A stretch of 18,057 nucleotides of DNA, taken from contig JNWL01000074.1 in NCBI GenBank assembly GCA_000716465.1, positions 1-18,057 of the forward strand, written 5' to 3'. Both the position numbers and the translations under genes were made by a program. A model generated the notes under the pieces. That model was not told where the DNA came from. It made no database searches and was given only the letters and a program-made list of their open reading frames with translations. How positions within the stretch are numbered: the first letter of the stretch is position 1; each line of letters opens with the position of its first letter. Origin of the DNA: Streptomyces bikiniensis (GTDB taxonomy: Bacteria; Actinomycetota; Actinomycetes; Streptomycetales; Streptomycetaceae). Positions 14,473 to 18,057 of this stretch are shown here, one piece after another.

Positions 14473-15732
14473 TCAGATCAGCCCGTCCAGGGGTACGGAG
14501 GGGTCCGCCAGGGCCTCCGGGTCCACCGGCGTCCGGGCGCGGATGAGGTTCTGGATGGGCTCTGTGACGTCCCACACGTTCACGTTCATCCCGGCGAGGA
14601 CGCGCCCGTCCTTGAGCCAGAAGGCGATGAACTCGCGCTTGCCGGTGTCGCCGCGGACCACGACCTGGTCGTACGAGCCGGGGGGCGCCCAGCCCGAGTA
14701 CTCCATGCCCAGGTCGTACTGGTCGGTGAAGAAGTACGGCACCCGGTCGTACGAGACGGGCTTGCCGAGCATGGCGCGGGCGGCGGCGGGGCCGCCGTTG
14801 AGGGCGTTGGCCCAGTGCTCGACGCGGAGCCGGGTGCGCAGGAGCGGGTGGTGGGCGGCGGCCACGTCCCCGGCGGCGAAGACGTCGGGGTCGGAGGTGC
14901 GCAGGGACTCGTCGACGGCGACGCCGCCGCCGTCGGCCCGGTCCACGAGGGCGAGCCCGGAGTTCTCCGCGAGGGCGGTGCGGGGGGCGGCGCCGATCGC
15001 GGCGAGGACGGCGTGCGCCGGGTGCTCCTCGCCGTCGTCGGTGCGGACGGCGAGGACCAGGCCGTCCTGGCCGACGATCTCGGTGAGCCGGGCGCCGAAG
15101 TGGAAGCGGACGCCGTGGTCGCTGTGGAGGTCCGCGAAGAGCTGGCCGAGCTCGGGGCCGAGGACCCGGTGGAGCGGGGTGGGGTCGGCCTCGACCACGG
15201 TGACCTCGGCGCCGTAGCCGCGGGCGGCGGCGGCGACCTCCAGGCCGATCCAGCCGCCGCCGGCGATCACCAGGTGTCCGTTGTCCCGGCCGAGGCCGGC
15301 GAGGACCTGGCGGAGCCGGTCGGCGTGGGCGAGCCGGCGCAGGTGGTGGACGCCGGTGAGGTCGGTGCCGGGGACGTCGAGGCGGCGCGGCTCGGAGCCG
15401 GTGGCCAGGAGCAGCTTGTCGTAGCGGATGACGGTGCCGTCGCCGAGGCGGACCGTGCGGGCCTCGCGGTCGATCGCGGTGACGGCCTGCCCGAGGTGCA
15501 GTTCGACGTCGTTCGCCGCGTACCAGGCGGGCTCGTGGACGAGGGTGCTGTCGCGCTCCTCGGCCCCGGTGAGGTAGCCCTTGGAGAGGGGTGGGCGCTC
15601 GTAGGGGTGGTCGCGTTCGTCGCCGATGAGGATCACCCGGCCGTTGAACCCCTCGGCGCGCAGGGTCTCCGCCGCCTTGGCGCCCGCCAGGCCCCCGCCG
15701 ACGATGACAAAGGTCTGATCTGCGTCGACCAC
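14473..15732 (-). CDS. NAD(P)/FAD-dependent oxidoreductase, ferredoxin/rubredoxin reductase-like
   Basis: The 419-residue flavoprotein of the pyridine-nucleotide oxidoreductase class carries an N-terminal FAD Rossmann motif (VIVGGGLAGAKAAETL, 9-24), ATGSEPR (110-116), a NAD(P)H Rossmann motif (IAGGGWIGLEVA, 156-167) and a second FAD contact (DVFAAGD, ending at D289). It ends in a reductase C-terminal domain with VPYFFTDQYDLGMEYSG. There is no redox-active CxxC/CxxxxC disulfide, which fits electron transfer to a ferredoxin or rubredoxin rather than a thiol. No ferredoxin gene is adjacent. GGAGGAA, 5 nt before the GTG at 15732, decides the start over longer in-frame alternatives. It lies between dgt and dnaG on the same strand. 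Confidence 0.92.
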   Translation of the reverse strand: MVDADQTFVIVGGGLAGAKAAETLRAEGFNGRVILIGDERDHPYERPPLSKGYLTGAEERDSTLVHEPAWYAANDVELHLGQAVTAIDREARTVRLGDGTVIRYDKLLLATGSEPRRLDVPGTDLTGVHHLRRLAHADRLRQVLAGLGRDNGHLVIAGGGWIGLEVAAAARGYGAEVTVVEADPTPLHRVLGPELGQLFADLHSDHGVRFHFGARLTEIVGQDGLVLAVRTDDGEEHPAHAVLAAIGAAPRTALAENSGLALVDRADGGGVAVDESLRTSDPDVFAAGDVAAAHHPLLRTRLRVEHWANALNGGPAAARAMLGKPVSYDRVPYFFTDQYDLGMEYSGWAPPGSYDQVVVRGDTGKREFIAFWLKDGRVLAGMNVNVWDVTEPIQNLIRARTPVDPEALADPSVPLDGLI

Positions 15733-15761
15733 GTCGTTTCCTCCTCGTTGCGACCGGTTCC

Positions 15762-15767
15762 AACCTA
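15762..15767 (-). promoter_or_regulatory. Weak candidate -10 box for the FAD oxidoreductase
   Basis: Minus-strand TAGGTT matches TANNNT and lies 29 bp before the GTG, leaving room for the GGAGGAA site in a short leader. No consensus -35 was found. The rest of the 127-bp gap from dgt (15733-15859) holds no feature I can support. Confidence 0.3.
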
Positions 15768-15859
15768 CGCCCCCGGGCGTTCTTCGGGCCGTACCGCCCC
15801 GGGGCCGCATGCGAGCGTCCCGCACGGAGGGGGGCGGCGGAAGAGGGCCGGGCGTTCCC

Positions 15860-17182
15860 TCACCGCACCCGCGGGTGGTGGAAGCGGGCGTGGAGGGCGC
15901 GGGCGGAGGCGTCGGTGAGGGAGGCGATCTGGTCGATCACCACGCGCTTGCGGGCCCGGTCGTCGGGGGCCTTGTCGTACGCGGCGCGGAACTGCGGTTC
16001 GAGTCCGTCGGGGGCGCGGTGGACGAGGGCGTCGGCGAGTTCGGCGACGACGATCCGCTGGTCGGCGCGGAGGGCCTCCTGCTCGGCGCGCTGCATCACG
16101 TACCGGACGGCGACGGCCTTGAGGACGGCGCATTCGTTGCGGGTCTCGCGGGGGACGACCAGTTCGGCGCCGTAACGGGTGAGGCGGCCCGAGCCGTACG
16201 CCTGGCGGGTGGCGCCCTCGGCGGCGAGGCAGAAGCGGCCGATGAGCTGGCTGGTGGCGTCCTTGAGGCGGGCCTGGGCGACGGCCGAACCGTCGTAGCC
16301 GTGCGGCCACCACTCCTGGTCGACGAGCCGGTCCAGGGCCTCGGCCAGCTCCTGCGGGTCGGTGTCCTCGGGTACGTAACGGCCGATGGCGACCTGCCAG
16401 ATGTCGGCGCGCTCGGGCTCGGCGAGGAGGAGGTTGGGGTCGATGTGCCCGGCGTGCAGGCCGTCCTCGAAGTCGTGGACCGAGTAGGCCACGTCGTCGG
16501 ACCAGTCCATCACCTGGGCCTCGAAGCACTTGCGGTGGGCGGGGGCGCCCTGCCGGACCCACTCGAAGACGGGCAGGTCGTCCTCGTACACGCCGAACTT
16601 GGGCGAGCCGGGGTCGTGGGGGTGGCCGCCGCGTCCCCAGGGGTACTTGGTGGCGGCGTCGAGGGCGGCGCGGGTGAGGTTGAGGCCGACGCTGACGAGT
16701 TCGCCGTCGGCGTCCTTGACGAAGCGCTTGGGCTCGATGCGGGTGAGGAGGCGGAGCGACTGGGCGTTGCCCTCAAAGCCGCCGCAGTCCTTGGCGACGT
16801 CGTTGAGGGCCTGTTCGCCGTTGTGCCCGAAGGGGGGGTGGCCCATGTCGTGGGAGAGGCAGGCGGCCTCGACCAGGTCGGGGTCGCAGCCGAGGGCGGC
16901 GCCGAGCTCGCGGCCGACCTGGGCGCACTCCAGGGAGTGGGTGAGCCGGGTGCGGGGGCTGGCGTCCCAGGCGTGGCTGCGGGTGCCGGGGGTGACGACC
17001 TGGGTCTTGCCGGCGAGGCGGCGGAGCGCGGCGGAGTGCAGCACGCGGGCGCGGTCGCGCTGGAAGGCGGTGCGGCCCGGCTGCTTGTCGGGCTCGGGGT
17101 CCCAGCGCTCGGTCGCGGCGGGGTCGTATCCGGGGATGTCGGGGGTGTCGGTGCTGTCCTTGGTGTCCTTGATGCCTTCCAT
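15860..17182 (-). CDS. dgt: Deoxyguanosinetriphosphate triphosphohydrolase-like dNTPase (HD domain)
   Basis: The 440-residue HD-superfamily enzyme is of the type that hydrolyses dNTPs to deoxynucleoside and triphosphate, affecting dNTP pools. Metal-site residues are visible: H82 ([10 protein letters not shown]), H111-D112 ([16 protein letters not shown]) and D229 in WSDDVAYS. The early RLAGKTQV motif (55-62) and the FGHNGE loop are characteristic. Whether it prefers dGTP, and whether it needs dNTP activators as type 2 homologues do, cannot be read from sequence. The ATG at 17182 lacks a spaced Shine-Dalgarno sequence but has TACCTT 7 nt upstream, suggesting leaderless expression. It starts 36 bp after the stop of the cbiX-like gene and shares strand with the replication genes downstream. 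Confidence 0.94.
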   Translation of the reverse strand: MEGIKDTKDSTDTPDIPGYDPAATERWDPEPDKQPGRTAFQRDRARVLHSAALRRLAGKTQVVTPGTRSHAWDASPRTRLTHSLECAQVGRELGAALGCDPDLVEAACLSHDMGHPPFGHNGEQALNDVAKDCGGFEGNAQSLRLLTRIEPKRFVKDADGELVSVGLNLTRAALDAATKYPWGRGGHPHDPGSPKFGVYEDDLPVFEWVRQGAPAHRKCFEAQVMDWSDDVAYSVHDFEDGLHAGHIDPNLLLAEPERADIWQVAIGRYVPEDTDPQELAEALDRLVDQEWWPHGYDGSAVAQARLKDATSQLIGRFCLAAEGATRQAYGSGRLTRYGAELVVPRETRNECAVLKAVAVRYVMQRAEQEALRADQRIVVAELADALVHRAPDGLEPQFRAAYDKAPDDRARKRVVIDQIASLTDASARALHARFHHPRVR

Positions 17183-17189
17183 GTCCCCG

Positions 17190-17195
17190 AAGGTA
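17190..17195 (-). promoter_or_regulatory. Candidate -10 box of dgt (leaderless)
   Basis: Minus-strand TACCTT matches TANNNT and is followed by 7 nt (CGGGGAC) and the ATG at 17182. The transcription start would fall at or near the A of ATG. No clear -35 was found in the short gap or in the end of the upstream gene. Confidence 0.45.
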
Positions 17196-17218
17196 ACCGG
17201 AGGGGCCGACAGAAGCGC

Positions 17219-18057
17219 TCAGACGGCGGCGAGTTCCCGCCCGTGGGCGACGGCGGGGGCGGCGAGGGCGCGGTCGTGGCGGTGCAGGACCAGGCGGGCC
17301 AGGGCCGGGTGGTCCCCGAGCGGCGCGGCCGCGATCCAGGGGGCTCGGGCGGCGGCGCGGGCGGCGAAGAGGCCGGGGGCGGTGAAGCAGGAGGCGACCG
17401 CGATCCGGTGGCGGCCCCGGGCGGCGAGGGCGGCGACGGCCTCGGGGACGGTGGGCGCGGCGGCGGAGGCGTACGCGGGGACGACGGGGACGCCGCCGAG
17501 GCGCTCGCCGAGGAGGGCGGCGATGCGGCGGGTCTCGGCGCCGGACCGGGGGTCGCGGGAGCCGGCGGCGGCGAGGACGACGCCGGTGGTGCGCCGGTCG
17601 TGCCCGCCGGGGTGTTCGCCGGGGTGTTCGCCGGGGTGTCCGCTCGGGGGCCAGCCCGCTTCGGTGAGGCGGCCGGCCAGGGCCTCGACCAGGAGGGGGT
17701 GGGCGCCGAGGGGTGCGGCGACGCGGGCCCGGAGGCCGGGGGCGGCCGCGACGGCGGCGGGCAGGTCGTGGGTGACGTGGTGTCCGGGGGCGAAGAGGAG
17801 GGGGACGAGGACCGCCTCCCGGCCCTCGGCGGCGAGGCCGGCCAGGGTCTCGTCCAGGAGGGGTGCGTTCAGCTCGATGTGGGCGAGGCGGACGTCGAGG
17901 CCGGGGCGGAGCTCGCGGACGCGGTCGAGGAGCCGGAGGAGGGTGGCGCGGGCTCGGGGGTCGCGGCTGCCGTGGCCGACGGCGACGAGGGTCGCCGGGC
18001 GGGGGGCGGGGGCGGAAACGGGAGCGGGAGCGGCGTGGTGGGCGACGGAGGGGGCGG
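17219..18057 (-). CDS. CbiX/SirB-like sirohydrochlorin chelatase, 5' end cut by the window
   Basis: The minus-strand frame ending at TGA (17221-17219) is open to the window edge (at least 278 codons) with no start codon visible before 18055. The N-terminal half reads LVAVGHGSRDPRAR, with the conserved His at 17974-17972, and later LLFAPGHHVTHDLP (HH at 17782-17777). These are metal-binding histidines of type II chelatases that insert Co, Ni or Fe into sirohydrochlorin-type tetrapyrroles. The C-terminal half repeats the fold but reads VVLAAAGSRDP and ASCFTAPGLFA, so equivalent histidines are missing. The halves are joined by a His/Pro/Gly/Glu linker encoded by a tandem repeat. The segment before LVAVGHGS is Ala/Pro-rich and may be a tail or a misplaced upstream reading. 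Role in sirohaem, cobalamin or another pathway is undecided. Confidence 0.85.
   Translation of the reverse strand, partial: APSVAHHAAPAPVSAPAPRPATLVAVGHGSRDPRARATLLRLLDRVRELRPGLDVRLAHIELNAPLLDETLAGLAAEGREAVLVPLLFAPGHHVTHDLPAAVAAAPGLRARVAAPLGAHPLLVEALAGRLTEAGWPPSGHPGEHPGEHPGGHDRRTTGVVLAAAGSRDPRSGAETRRIAALLGERLGGVPVVPAYASAAAPTVPEAVAALAARGRHRIAVASCFTAPGLFAARAAARAPWIAAAPLGDHPALARLVLHRHDRALAAPAVAHGRELAAV
17605..17640 (-). repeat. Three 12-bp tandem repeats in the cbiX-like gene hinge
   Basis: The unit CGCCGGGGTGTT (plus strand) occurs three times, the third ending in C. Because 12 is a multiple of 3 it encodes an in-frame GHPGEHPGEHPG stretch, followed by another GH, between the two chelatase halves. 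Copy number may vary among strains. Confidence 0.92.

Noticed and set aside
17605..17640. Tandem repeats as a CRISPR-like array
   Set aside because: The 12-bp units are contiguous with no spacers and lie in frame inside a coding sequence.

Overview
The window is very GC-rich actinobacterial chromosome, almost certainly Streptomyces or a close relative. Third codon positions are nearly all G or C, long open frames run antisense to real genes, GTG starts and leaderless-looking starts are common, and a group 2 sigma factor lies next to dnaG. The first 42 bases are not genomic. They match an Illumina Nextera index primer/adapter, so position 43 is the edge of the assembled contig and nothing upstream of the first gene can be read.

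Layout. 111-1706 (+) is a class II (DxDD) terpene cyclase-like gene with a rare TTA leucine codon at codon 8. It converges on ohrR (-, 1713-2195), which is divergent from ohr (+, 2312-2728) across a strong palindromic operator. Next comes a Tat-exported phosphocholine-type phospholipase C (+, 2958-5012). A minus-strand tRNA group follows: two tandem tRNA-Asn(GTT) with a clear terminator, and a tRNA with CAU anticodon. Then come a small YtxH-type membrane protein (+, 5779-6090), an FGGY carbohydrate-kinase homologue with altered catalytic motifs (+, 6118-7557), and a two-gene heterodimeric ABC exporter (+, 7681-9414 and 9414-11342). The exporter converges, through a large hairpin, on a minus-strand block: cbiX-like chelatase (17219 to the window edge, 5' end missing) -> dgt-type dNTPase (15860-17182) -> ferredoxin-reductase-like FAD oxidoreductase (14473-15732) -> dnaG primase (12560-14443) -> group 2 sigma factor, probably HrdA-like (11403-12446).

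How the genes fit together. OhrR/Ohr is a self-contained organic-hydroperoxide sensor and detoxifier. The two ABC half-transporters carry complementary degenerate motifs, so together they should make one canonical and one degenerate ATP site. dnaG and the sigma gene echo the dnaG-rpoD neighbourhood of other bacteria, and dgt nearby adds another nucleotide/replication function.

This is mostly a conserved core region, and I see no phage, insertion sequence, CRISPR array or clear new multigene system. The points most worth a second look are the catalytically altered FGGY kinase homologue, the TTA codon in the terpene cyclase, several genes whose -10-like hexamer sits 6-7 nt before the start codon, and the His-rich tandem-repeat hinge plus decayed second half of the CbiX-like protein.
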